In this document: piece after piece, positions 25,771-33,841 of the stretch
Layout: every line of letters starts with the position of its first letter
Numbering within the stretch: the stretch's first letter is position 1
Source of the DNA: Streptomyces ambofaciens ATCC 23877
GTDB lineage: Bacteria > Actinomycetota > Actinomycetes > Streptomycetales > Streptomycetaceae
Direction of reading: 5' to 3'
DNA: 64,000 bases
NCBI RefSeq assembly: GCF_001267885.1
Contig: NZ_CP012382.1
Coordinates: forward strand, 1,475,001 to 1,539,000
Translations under genes and position numbers: made by a program
The notes under the pieces: generated by a model
Told to the model about the DNA's origin: nothing
Seen by the model: only the letters and a program-made list of their open reading frames with translations
Database searches by the model: none

Positions 25771-26090
25771 GGTCGGTACTCCTTGCTGTGCTGTTGCTCG
25801 GGGGTGCGGCGGGGGGTGCCGCCGCTCTGCTGCCGGGGGGTGGGACCGGGCCGGCCCGTGGTGCCGGATGCGGGAGGCGCGGATTCGGGCGAACCGGACC
25901 TGTCGCGTGGGTGGGGCGCCGGTTCGGGCGAGCCGGTCAGGCGCCGGGGCGCAGGTGCGGGCCGGCCGGTCGTGCCGCGTACGGGGGGCGCGGGTTCGGG
26001 CGAGCAGGTCCTGCCGCCTCCGCGGTGTACGCGTTCGAACGAACCGAACCCGCCGCCTCCGCGGGGCACAGGTTCGCGAGGGCCGGTCAT
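25767..26090 (-). CDS. Small proline/glycine/arginine-rich protein coupled at both ends in the SMC-like operon
   Basis: This 107-residue frame has an ATG that overlaps the upstream stop (ATGA at 26087-26090) and a TGA that overlaps the next GTG start (GTGA at 25767-25770). Such double coupling is unlikely by chance. The protein is low-complexity, with repeats resembling GSPEPAP and GTTGRPAPTPR, and contains one cysteine. It has no recognised domain, signal or membrane segment and is probably disordered. The DNA also carries imperfect direct repeats around GGTTCGGGCGAGC. It may be a disordered linker partner of the complex, or a repeat-driven spacer that keeps translation continuous. Confidence 0.55.
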   Translation of the reverse strand: MTGPREPVPRGGGGFGSFERVHRGGGRTCSPEPAPPVRGTTGRPAPAPRRLTGSPEPAPHPRDRSGSPESAPPASGTTGRPGPTPRQQSGGTPRRTPEQQHSKEYRP

Positions 26091-27613
26091 GCCGCCTCCG
26101 TGCGGTCCGCGGCCATGCCGGCCGCGTCCAGCAGGGCGGTGCCGACGATGAGGTCGGCGCCGCCGAACTCGGGGTCTTCCAGCTCGGTGCCGTCGTCCAC
26201 GGCGAAGAGCAGCTTCGGCTCGCCCTGCCGATAGGCGGTGCCGACCGGCGGGCTGGCCGCGTGCACGGCGAGCAGCGCGACGAGGTACGGCAGGTCGGGG
26301 TCCTGGGCGCGGGCGTCGGCCAGCAGTCCGGAGAGCCGGCGCGGGGCGTCGTGCGGCAGGTCGAGCAGGGCCATGGCGGCGGCCAGCTGTTCCTCGCTGA
26401 AGCGGCTGTCGTCCGGCGTGGCGATCAGGTCGGGCTCCGGCATCTCGGCGCCGAGGTGCTCCCGCTCCACGGGCGGGGTCAGCAGTATGTCGACGAGGTC
26501 GCCGACCCGGACGGAGACGGGCGTGCGCAGACCGGTGCCTCGCGCGAAGAAGGCGTCGGTGACGCGCAGCGCCTGCTCCAGGGGCAACGGCAGGACGGGG
26601 GCGACGAGATGGCCGTACAGGTCGAGGCCCGAGGTCGTCAGGGGGGCGGCGAAGGCCTGCCGGTCCTGCTCCGCGCGGAAGAGCGGGCCGGCCTCCAGGA
26701 GCCGGGACTGGAGCTGGGTGTGGCGGCGGATGCAGTCCTTGACGATGTCGACGAGCTCGGCGGCGCGACGCTTCTGCTCGGCGTCCTCGGACTCGTCGCG
26801 GGCCTTGCGGATGTTGGTGAGGATGGCGTTCTCGTGCCGGTACCGGTCGGCGACGTGGTCCAGCGCCTCGGCGATCATGTCGGGGACGGCGCGCAGCCAG
26901 TCGACCGCGCGGACGTTGCGCCGAGTGGCGTCCAGGGCCTTGCGGAGGGTTTCCGAGTACTGCACGGTGCGGTACCGGGCCTGCTCGGCGGCGAGCTGGG
27001 CGTCGGCGAGGCGCCCGCGGCTGATCAGCACCTCCAGCTTGACCTCGGCGGCGATCTGCGCGCTGGTGACGTCGGTGTCCAGGGCGCCGACGAGGACGTT
27101 GACCGCTTCGTCGGTGGTCCGCAGGTAGACGGTGCCGCCGGGGCCGGGGACCTCTTCGAGCAGCTTGAAGTCGTAGTCGCGGCGCACATAGGTGCCGTCC
27201 GGTCCGAAGGTGCCGTACACCGCGCGGAAGCCGCGGTCGACGCTGCCCACGTTGATCAGGTTCTCCAGGACCCAGCGGGCCACCCGCTCGTGCTCGGCGG
27301 CGGGCCGCGCCGGGGCCTGGGCGGCGACGCGCGGGACCAGCCGGGCCACTATCTGGTCGTGGTCGGCACCGGTGTCGAAGTCCATGTTGAGCGTGACGAG
27401 GTCGATGGCGGAGAGGGCGACCTCCGCCATCCCGTAGACCGAGTACTCACCGGCGAGATTGGCCTTGCGTGCGTCGAGGTCGTGCAGCGGCGCCGTGCAG
27501 GCGAGCGCGCGCAGCCGCCGCGCCAGTCCCTCGTCGGCGGCCGGGCCCGGCGCGGGGCGCGGCCCCGCGCTGAGCTGGGGCGGAACGCTGTCCGTCGATG
27601 CAGGCGAAGTCAC
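26087..27613 (-). CDS. Kleisin-like subunit (MukF/MksF/JetA type)
   Basis: I start this 508-residue protein at the GTG at 27613 (VTSPASTDSVPPQL). The N-terminal part resembles a winged-helix dimer (LARRLRALACTAPLHDLDAR). A long helical middle (LRKALDATRRNVRAVDWLRA, RKARDESEDAEQKRRAAELV) precedes a C-terminal winged-helix-like region. The organisation and first place in the operon match MukF/MksF/JetA. A -10-like TAGTCT lies seven bases before the GTG, so the message may be leaderless. The kleisin would bridge the ATPase heads. Assignment rests on context and shape. Confidence 0.66.
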   Translation of the reverse strand: MTSPASTDSVPPQLSAGPRPAPGPAADEGLARRLRALACTAPLHDLDARKANLAGEYSVYGMAEVALSAIDLVTLNMDFDTGADHDQIVARLVPRVAAQAPARPAAEHERVARWVLENLINVGSVDRGFRAVYGTFGPDGTYVRRDYDFKLLEEVPGPGGTVYLRTTDEAVNVLVGALDTDVTSAQIAAEVKLEVLISRGRLADAQLAAEQARYRTVQYSETLRKALDATRRNVRAVDWLRAVPDMIAEALDHVADRYRHENAILTNIRKARDESEDAEQKRRAAELVDIVKDCIRRHTQLQSRLLEAGPLFRAEQDRQAFAAPLTTSGLDLYGHLVAPVLPLPLEQALRVTDAFFARGTGLRTPVSVRVGDLVDILLTPPVEREHLGAEMPEPDLIATPDDSRFSEEQLAAAMALLDLPHDAPRRLSGLLADARAQDPDLPYLVALLAVHAASPPVGTAYRQGEPKLLFAVDDGTELEDPEFGGADLIVGTALLDAAGMAADRTEAA

Positions 27614-27942
27614 GGTGCACAGACTAGGTCCTCGGTCCGACAACGACCCAAACGACGCAGATGCGCCCCGACGCGACAGGGACGGCGAGCGCCCGCCGGG
27701 GCCCGCCCCGGCAGGCGGCGCACCGACCCACGCCGCCCGGGCACGCGGCACTCCGACCCGCGACACCCCTCCACGCGAAGCCCCAACACGCGGCGCCCCG
27801 AACCACCACGCCCCAGCACGCGGTACCCCGGCACGCGTGGCCCCGGCCCGCCCCGCGGGAGCACTCGGGGCCGCGCCCCTCGCTCCCCCTCCGTGCGGTC
27901 CCGGAACTGGTCCCGGAACCCCAGCGCGGCGGCGCCCCGGTC
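27614..27942. other. 329-bp intergenic stretch with imperfect GC-rich repeats
   Basis: The segment separates the kleisin-like gene from the end of the GntR gene. On the minus strand it carries a -10-like TAGTCT (27621-27626). Between about 27700 and 27860 the motif CACGCGNNNCCCC recurs with a spacing of roughly 15 bp. I see no gene. Confidence 0.55.
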
Positions 27943-28638
27943 CTACCCCTCGTCGCCGACCCGGCGCAGGTAGACCTCGACGACCCGCTCGAGCGAGTTG
28001 TCGAGGTAGACCGCGAGCAGCCGCTCCGCCGTCTCCCGCTCGCCGGTATCCAGGGCCGCGAGGATCTCCGCGTTCCGCGCGATGTAGGGCTCGTGCAGGC
28101 GCCGCGGGTCGTCCACGACGTGGAAGGCGAGGCGCAGTTCGGCGAAGACGCTGCGCATCAGCTCGTCCGTGCGTTCGCTGCCGGCGAGGGCGACCAGTTC
28201 CCGGTGGAAGTGGATGTTGGCCGTACCCACCCCTTTCCAGTCACCTTCGCGAGCCGAGCGCCGCCCCTCCTCGACGGCCTCGGCGAGCCCGCCGAGGCCG
28301 TACGGCGGATCTCCGAGGCCGCGGACCACGGCGCACTCGACGAGGGAGCGGGTGCGGTAGATGTCCTCGACGTCCTCGACGGTCAGGACCCGGACGAAGA
28401 CGCCCCGGTTCAGCTCGTGGACGAGGAGTCGTTCATGGGTGAGCAGCCGGAACGACTCCCGCAGCGTGTTGCGGGAGACCCCGAGCGCGCCGCCGATGCT
28501 GTCCTCCGACAACCGGGTCCCGGGTGGGAAGTAGCCCTCGGCGATCCGGCTCCTGAGGATGTCCGAGACCCGCTCGGCGGTGCTGGTCCGCCCGAGGAGC
28601 GCACGGTCGTCGGCCAGTCCCGTCAACTGCTCTGCCAT
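27943..28638 (-). CDS. GntR-family regulator, FadR/FCD subfamily
   Basis: The 231-residue repressor-type protein has an N-terminal winged helix-turn-helix (LRSRIAEGYFPPGTRLSED, then ALGVSRNTLRESFRLL) and an all-helical FCD ligand domain with metal-ligand histidines (NIHFHRELVAL and AFHVVDDPRRLHEPYI). It diverges from the MFS and DUF1445 genes across a 129-bp region holding a perfect 9-1-9 palindrome. The pattern TCGTTGAACGA matches the TnGTnnnACnA operator type of this subfamily. It most likely represses the transporter operon and itself, with a small carboxylic acid as inducer. Confidence 0.9.
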   Translation of the reverse strand: MAEQLTGLADDRALLGRTSTAERVSDILRSRIAEGYFPPGTRLSEDSIGGALGVSRNTLRESFRLLTHERLLVHELNRGVFVRVLTVEDVEDIYRTRSLVECAVVRGLGDPPYGLGGLAEAVEEGRRSAREGDWKGVGTANIHFHRELVALAGSERTDELMRSVFAELRLAFHVVDDPRRLHEPYIARNAEILAALDTGERETAERLLAVYLDNSLERVVEVYLRRVGDEG

Positions 28639-28686
28639 GCCCGGAATTCAACCGCAGATGTCAGAACGAAACAACAGGGGTATTGA

Positions 28687-28705
28687 GGGATCGTTGAACG
28701 ATCCC
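28687..28705. promoter_or_regulatory. GntR/FadR-type operator
   Basis: GGGATCGTTGAACGATCCC is a perfect inverted repeat with a one-base centre at 28696. It lies 49 bp upstream of the GntR start and 62 bp upstream of the MFS start. Its core TnGTnnnACnA is the FadR-subfamily operator type. Confidence 0.8.
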
Positions 28706-28767
28706 CTACCGTGCCTCCAAGTGCCCACTCGACCAGCACCCTCCGTCCTCCCCCTGCGAGGTGCACC

Positions 28768-30090
28768 ATGAGCACACCCCCTCCACCGCGGGCCCTGCCC
28801 GCCGCAGCCCCACCTGCCGGCACGGCCGAACAGCCCTCGGACGACGGCCCGTTCGGCTGGCTGCGCGCTCTCGGTCCGCGCGGCCGCCGTGCCTTCGGCG
28901 GTGCGTTCGGCGGCTACGCCCTCGATTCGTACGACTACTTCACCCTGCCGCTGACCATGGTCGCGCTGGCCGCGTACTTCGGCCTGGACAGCGGGCAGAC
29001 CGGGCTTCTCACCACGGTCACCCTGGTCGTCTCGGCGGTCGGCGGCGCCCTGGCGGGTGTCCTGGCGGACCGCATCGGCAGGGTCAAGGCGCTGCTGCTC
29101 ACCGTCATCACCTACGCCGTGTTCACGGTGGCCTGCGGATTCGCGCCCAACTACGAGACCCTGCTGGTCTTCCGTGCGCTTCAGGGGCTCGGCTTCGGCG
29201 GCGAGTGGGCGGTCGGCGCGATCCTGGTCGCCGAGTACGCGAGCGCCAAGCACCGGGGGCGCACGCTGGGGGCGATCCAGAGCTCCTGGGCGGTGGGCTG
29301 GGCCCTCGCCGTGGTCGTCTACACGCTGGTGTTCTCACTGGTCGGCGACGACCTGGCCTGGCGTGTCATGTTCTGGACGGGCGCGCTGCCCGCGCTGCTC
29401 GTGGTCTGGGTGCGGCGCAGCGTCCACGACGCGCCGCGGGCCGCCGAGGTCCGCGCGAAGGGCGCCGGGAAGGGCTCGTTCGCGGCGATCTTCTCGCCGG
29501 GCTCGGCCGGCACGCCGGGCCTGCTGCGGGTCACGCTCTTCGCGAGCCTGCTCTCCACCGGTGTCCAGGGGGGTTACTACACGCTCGCCACCTGGGTGCC
29601 GACGTATCTGAAGGACGAGCGCGGCCTGTCGGTCGTGGGCACGGGCGGCTACCTGACGTTCCTGATCTCGGGCGCCTTCATCGGCTACCTGACCGGCGGC
29701 TACCTCACCGACCTCCTCGGCCGCAAGCGCAACATCTGGCTCTTCGCGCTGCTGTCGGCGGTCTGCATCCTGGCGTACGCGAACATCCCCAGCGGCGCCG
29801 ACACCCTGCTCCTGGTGCTCGGTTTCCCGCTCGGTTTCTGCATGTCGGCGATCTTCAGCGGCTTCGGTTCGTACCTGAGCGAGCTGTACCCGACGGCCGT
29901 TCGGGGCGCCGGTCAGGGGTTCACGTACAACACCGGACGCGCCGTGGGGGCCGTCTTCCCGACCACGGTCGGCTTCCTGGCCGACAGCTGGGGTGTGGGC
30001 GGCGCGCTGGTCTTCGGCGCCATCGGTTACGGCATCGCGGCACTGGCGCTGCTGGGGCTGCCCGAGACGCGCGGAAGGGAACTGACGTGA
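28768..30090 (+). CDS. MFS transporter (sugar-acid/aromatic-acid symporter type)
   Basis: The 440-residue protein has about 12 transmembrane segments and a cytoplasmic N-terminal extension rich in Pro/Ala. The MFS motif between helices 2 and 3 reads [15 protein letters not shown], and its counterpart in the second half is [33 protein letters not shown] is typical of the metabolite:proton symporter subgroup that carries carboxylic acids. The start is ATG 28768, with GAGG upstream. The DUF1445 gene begins inside its stop codon, so the two products should work together. The substrate is not known; an organic acid is likely. Confidence 0.88.
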   Translation: MSTPPPPRALPAAAPPAGTAEQPSDDGPFGWLRALGPRGRRAFGGAFGGYALDSYDYFTLPLTMVALAAYFGLDSGQTGLLTTVTLVVSAVGGALAGVLADRIGRVKALLLTVITYAVFTVACGFAPNYETLLVFRALQGLGFGGEWAVGAILVAEYASAKHRGRTLGAIQSSWAVGWALAVVVYTLVFSLVGDDLAWRVMFWTGALPALLVVWVRRSVHDAPRAAEVRAKGAGKGSFAAIFSPGSAGTPGLLRVTLFASLLSTGVQGGYYTLATWVPTYLKDERGLSVVGTGGYLTFLISGAFIGYLTGGYLTDLLGRKRNIWLFALLSAVCILAYANIPSGADTLLLVLGFPLGFCMSAIFSGFGSYLSELYPTAVRGAGQGFTYNTGRAVGAVFPTTVGFLADSWGVGGALVFGAIGYGIAALALLGLPETRGRELT

Positions 30091-31085
30091 AGCACTCACG
30101 CGACATGACCGCAGGCCTCCCGGCCGAAGACCGACCGGCCGCGGGCGTCCCGGCCGAAGACCGACCGACCGCGGGCGTCCCGGCCCCGGACCGGCCGACC
30201 GAGGACCGGCCCACCGAGAACCCGCCGCCCGAGAATCGGCCCGCCGAGCACCGATCCGCCGCGGACGGGTCGTCCGGGGACCGCGCGATCGTCCTCGTCG
30301 ACGAGCACGCGCACGCGTGGAGCCCGAGAACGGCCCGCTCGCGCCTCCGCGAGGGGCTGTCCGGGCCCACGGCGGGCGTAGCGGCCGGGCACACCCAGGC
30401 CAACCTGATCTCGGTGCCCGCCGACTGGGCGTACGACATGCTGCTCTTCTGCACCCGCAACCCGAAGCCGTGCCCGGTGCTCGACGTCACGGACGCGGGA
30501 TCCTGGACCACCGCGCTGGCCGACGGCGCCGATCTGCGCACCGATCTGCCGCGCTACCGGGTGTGGCGGGACGGTGAGGTGGTGGACGAGCCGACGGACG
30601 TCCGCGCCCACTGGCGGGGCGACCTGGTGTCGTTCCTGATCGGCTGCAGCTTCACCTTCGAGTGGGCGCTGACCGCGGCCGGCGTCCCCGTCCGCCACGT
30701 CGAGCAGGGCCGCAACGTCCCGATGTACGTCACCAGCGGGCAGTGCCGTCCGGCCGGGCGACTGCACGGGCCGATGGTCGTGTCCATGCGCCCGGTGCCT
30801 CCCGAGCACCTGTCCGCCGCGATCCGCGAGACCGGTCTGCTCCCCGCCGTGCACGGCAGTCCGGTGCACTGCGGGGACCCGTCGGCGCTCGGTATCCGCG
30901 ATCTGGGCCGGCCGGACTTCGGCGACCCGGTGGACGCCGAGCCGGGCGACATCCCGGTCTTCTGGGCCTGCGGCGTGACCCCGCAGGCCGCGGTCATGGC
31001 CTCTCGGCCACCTTTCGCGATCACCCACGCGCCGGGGCAGATGTTCCTCACCGACGCCCGGGACGAGCAGTACCGCGTGCTGTGA
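30087..31085 (+). CDS. DUF1445 (YcsI/D-glutamate cyclase-like) putative hydro-lyase
   Basis: Translation probably starts at the GTG that overlaps the MFS stop (GTGA, 30087-30090); ATG 30105 is an alternative. Residues from about 70 to the end match the DUF1445 fold: [20 protein letters not shown], then [26 protein letters not shown] and [11 protein letters not shown]. The mammalian relative is D-glutamate cyclase, and bacterial YcsI is a putative hydro-lyase. The first 60 residues are a species-type extension of repeated [10 protein letters not shown] units encoded by a DNA tandem repeat. Pairing with an organic-acid carrier and a GntR regulator suggests a small catabolic module. Confidence 0.85.
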   Translation: MKHSRDMTAGLPAEDRPAAGVPAEDRPTAGVPAPDRPTEDRPTENPPPENRPAEHRSAADGSSGDRAIVLVDEHAHAWSPRTARSRLREGLSGPTAGVAAGHTQANLISVPADWAYDMLLFCTRNPKPCPVLDVTDAGSWTTALADGADLRTDLPRYRVWRDGEVVDEPTDVRAHWRGDLVSFLIGCSFTFEWALTAAGVPVRHVEQGRNVPMYVTSGQCRPAGRLHGPMVVSMRPVPPEHLSAAIRETGLLPAVHGSPVHCGDPSALGIRDLGRPDFGDPVDAEPGDIPVFWACGVTPQAAVMASRPPFAITHAPGQMFLTDARDEQYRVL

Positions 31086-31241
31086 GAGCGGCACCCCGAG
31101 GCCCGGGACCACGGTGGGGGCCGCTCGCCGTACGACGCCTCCCGCGCCGCGTACCGCGGACCCCCGCCGTGCCATGGCCCCGCCCGGAGGCTCCGCCGCG
31201 CGGCAGGCCCGCCGGCCCGGTGGGAGCGGGGAGGCCGTGTC

Positions 31242-32399
31242 TCACGGCACGGCCTCCGGCAGTACGGGAGACGCGGGGGCCGTCGCCTCGTGCGCGGCCA
31301 GGAACGCCTCGACCGCCGCGTCCCAGCCGAAGCACTCGGCACGCGCGCGTGCGGCCTGCCGCCGGTCCGCCTCCCGGCGTCCGAGGAGCAGCTCCACGGC
31401 GTCCGCGAAGGCCTCCCCCCGGTCGGCGGCGACGGCACCGGCGGAGCCGATCACCTCCGGCAGCGCCGAAGACGCGCTGGCCACCACGGGCGTGCCGCAC
31501 GCCATCGCCTCCAGCGCGGCCAGTCCGAAGGTCTCGGCCGGCCCGGGGGCCAGGCAGACGTCGGCGGACGCCTGGAGCACGCCGAGGAGCCGCCGGTCGG
31601 CGACGTGTCCGAGGAAGGTCACGGGCAGCCCTCGTTCCCGCGCCCGCTGTTCGAGCCGCGGACGCAGCGGTCCGTCTCCGGCGACCACCAGCACCGCCCG
31701 CGCTCCGCGCCGCCGGAGCGCCGCCAGCGTGTCGAGGGCCGTGCCGGGGCGCTTCTCCACGGACAGCCGCGAACACATCAGGAGCAGGGTCTCGTCTCCC
31801 CCGGCGTGCCGGGCGCGCAGCCCCGGGTCGCGCAGTGCCGGATGCCGCCCGGCCAGGTCGACGCCCAAGGGAGCGCGTACGACGTTGCGGGCCCCGATAC
31901 GGACGAACTCCCCCTCGGCGAACTCCGTCGTGCACACCACGCGCGCGTAGGTGTGCGCCGTACGGGTGTTGAGGGCGTCGGCGGTGCGCCGGGCGGTGCG
32001 CTCGGGCAGGCCCCAGGTGCGCAGCACGCCGTCGGCGGTCTCGTGGGACACCATCACGGCGGGGACCCGGGCCCGCCGGGCCCACTTGCCGGTCCACCGC
32101 AGGGTGGTGCGGTCGGACACCTCCAGGCGGTCGGGGGCCAGCTCCTCCAGGAGCGCGGCCACGCGCCGCCTGTCGGTCAGGACGCGGTAGCCGCCGGTGC
32201 CCGGCAGCAGCGGTCCGGGGAGGGTGATCACCCGGCCCTGCTCGGTCTCCCGGTCGTCGGCGTGCTCGCCGGGGACGATCAGGACGGGGTCGTGTCCGGC
32301 CGCCCGGAAGCCCTTGCCCAGCTCGCGCAGCGCGGTGCGCAGGCCTCCGGACGCGGGGGCGACGAAGTTGGCGAGGCGGACGATCCGCAGGGCGCTCAT
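31242..32399 (-). CDS. Glycosyltransferase family 4
   Basis: The 385-residue GT-B enzyme has an N-terminal Rossmann-like half (IVRLANFVAPASGGLRTALR), a donor-site half with LLLMCSRLSVEKRPGTAL, and the EX7E-type region GPAETFGLAALEAMACGTPV. It uses a nucleotide sugar, probably GDP-mannose or a UDP-sugar; the acceptor is unknown. Its ATG overlaps the stop of the upstream glycosyltransferase gene (ATGA, 32396-32399), so the two are made in a fixed ratio and likely act in series on a lipid or wall glycan. Confidence 0.88.
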   Translation of the reverse strand: MSALRIVRLANFVAPASGGLRTALRELGKGFRAAGHDPVLIVPGEHADDRETEQGRVITLPGPLLPGTGGYRVLTDRRRVAALLEELAPDRLEVSDRTTLRWTGKWARRARVPAVMVSHETADGVLRTWGLPERTARRTADALNTRTAHTYARVVCTTEFAEGEFVRIGARNVVRAPLGVDLAGRHPALRDPGLRARHAGGDETLLLMCSRLSVEKRPGTALDTLAALRRRGARAVLVVAGDGPLRPRLEQRARERGLPVTFLGHVADRRLLGVLQASADVCLAPGPAETFGLAALEAMACGTPVVASASSALPEVIGSAGAVAADRGEAFADAVELLLGRREADRRQAARARAECFGWDAAVEAFLAAHEATAPASPVLPEAVP

Positions 32400-33523
32400 G
32401 CCGCCAGCACCGCCTTCCGCGAGGCGAGCACGTCCGAGTAGTGCCCGATCAGCCGGTCGCCGACGGCCGCCCAGGTGCGCCCCTCGACGGCGGCCCGCCC
32501 GGCGGCCCCGTACGCGGCCCGGAGCACGGGGTCGGCGGACAGCGACCACACCGCGTCCCGCACGGCGGCGGCGTCGCGCGGCGGTACCAGCAGACCGGTG
32601 CGCCCGGGGGCGACGAGGTCCAGGGGGCCGCCGGCGGCGGGCGCGACGACGGGCACGCCGCTGGCCATGGCCTCCTGCACGGTCTGGCAGAACGTCTCGA
32701 AGGGGCCGGTGTGCGCGAAGACGTCCAGCGAGGCGAAGATCCGGGCGAGGTCGTCGCCGGTACGGCGGCCGAGGAAGACCGCGCCCGGCAGCGCCTGCTC
32801 CAGGCCCGGGCGGCTCGGCCCGTCGCCGACGACCACGACGCGCACTCCGTCCAGGCCGCAGACGCCGGACAGCAGCTCCACGTGCTTCTCGGGGGCGAGC
32901 CGCCCGATGTAACCGACGATCAGTTCGCGCTTCGGGGCGAGTTCGCGGCGCAGTTCCTCGTCGCGCCGGTCGGGCCGGAACCGGACGGTGTCCACCCCGC
33001 GGGGCCACAGCGCGACCCGGGGTACGCCGTGCGCCCGGAGGTCGCGCAGGGCCGCGCCGGACGGGGCGAGGGTGAGGTCGGCGGCGGAGTGCACGGAGCG
33101 GATGCGCCGCCAGGCCGCCGTCTCCCCCGCACCCATGTACGTACGGGCGTATCCGGCGAGGTCGGTCTGGTAGACGGCCACGGCGGGCACGCCGAGCCGG
33201 GCGGCGGCGGCCATGCCCCGGACGCCGAGGACGAAGGGGCCGGCGAGGTGGACGAGGTCGGCGCGGTGCTCGGCGATCGCGGCGGCCACGCGGCGGCTGG
33301 GGAGGGCGACGCGGACCTGGGGGTAGCCGGGGAGCGGGAGGGAGGGGATCCGGACGAGGGGGCACGGGGCGGAGGCGTCCGGGGCGTTGCCGGGGGCGGT
33401 GGCCGGGGCGACGACGACGCAGTCGTGACCGCGGCCGACGAGGTGCCGGGCGGTCTGGAGCGCGCAGTGGGCCACGCCGTTCACATCGGGGGGAAAGGAT
33501 TCGGTCACGATGACGACACGCAT
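32396..33523 (-). CDS. Glycosyltransferase family 4 (mannosyltransferase MgtA/PimB-like)
   Basis: The 375-residue enzyme begins RVVIVTESFPPDVNGVAHCA, close to actinobacterial GDP-mannose-dependent alpha-mannosyltransferases of the MgtA/PimB type. The donor region shows IVGYIGRLAPEKHVELL, and the C-terminal site is GPFETFCQTVQEAMASGVPV, with the two glutamates of the EX7E motif. No signal peptide is present; these enzymes sit on the inner face of the membrane. It is the first gene of the two-gene unit. Confidence 0.87.
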   Translation of the reverse strand: MRVVIVTESFPPDVNGVAHCALQTARHLVGRGHDCVVVAPATAPGNAPDASAPCPLVRIPSLPLPGYPQVRVALPSRRVAAAIAEHRADLVHLAGPFVLGVRGMAAAARLGVPAVAVYQTDLAGYARTYMGAGETAAWRRIRSVHSAADLTLAPSGAALRDLRAHGVPRVALWPRGVDTVRFRPDRRDEELRRELAPKRELIVGYIGRLAPEKHVELLSGVCGLDGVRVVVVGDGPSRPGLEQALPGAVFLGRRTGDDLARIFASLDVFAHTGPFETFCQTVQEAMASGVPVVAPAAGGPLDLVAPGRTGLLVPPRDAAAVRDAVWSLSADPVLRAAYGAAGRAAVEGRTWAAVGDRLIGHYSDVLASRKAVLAA

Positions 33524-33841
33524 ACCGGTGTTGTCGCCGGACGGGACGTGCTCGCGTCAACGTCGATCTTTCCGGGCGGGGAACGTCCTGTGAGCGTTGC
33601 CCTGCCCACCCGAGCGGGTCGGACCGCGGCCATGCCCGTCGAACCCGCGGGCCATCCGTCGTTCACCCGGCGGGGGCGCCGTCGCCCTGCGCCGGAGGGC
33701 GGCGCCGGGGCGGGAACCCCCTGCCCGCACCGCCTCGCCCGGGGCGGGAATCCCCTGCCCACAGTGCCCCGCCCGGGTCCGTCATCCGGCCCGAGGCCGC
33801 AGACCGCCCGTGGCGACCCGTGCCGCGCGCCGCTCCCGTCG
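33524..33841. other. 318-bp gap between the glycosyltransferases and the HEAT-like gene
   Basis: No gene is supported. The region contains two copies of CGGGGCGGGAA followed by CCCCTGCCC, near 33710-33760, and should include the promoter of the glycosyltransferase pair. Confidence 0.5.

Noticed and set aside
19410..27613. Defence island or mobile element around the SMC-like operon
   Set aside because: No integrase, transposase, restriction gene, direct-repeat boundary or shift in composition was seen. The neighbours are core-like genes.
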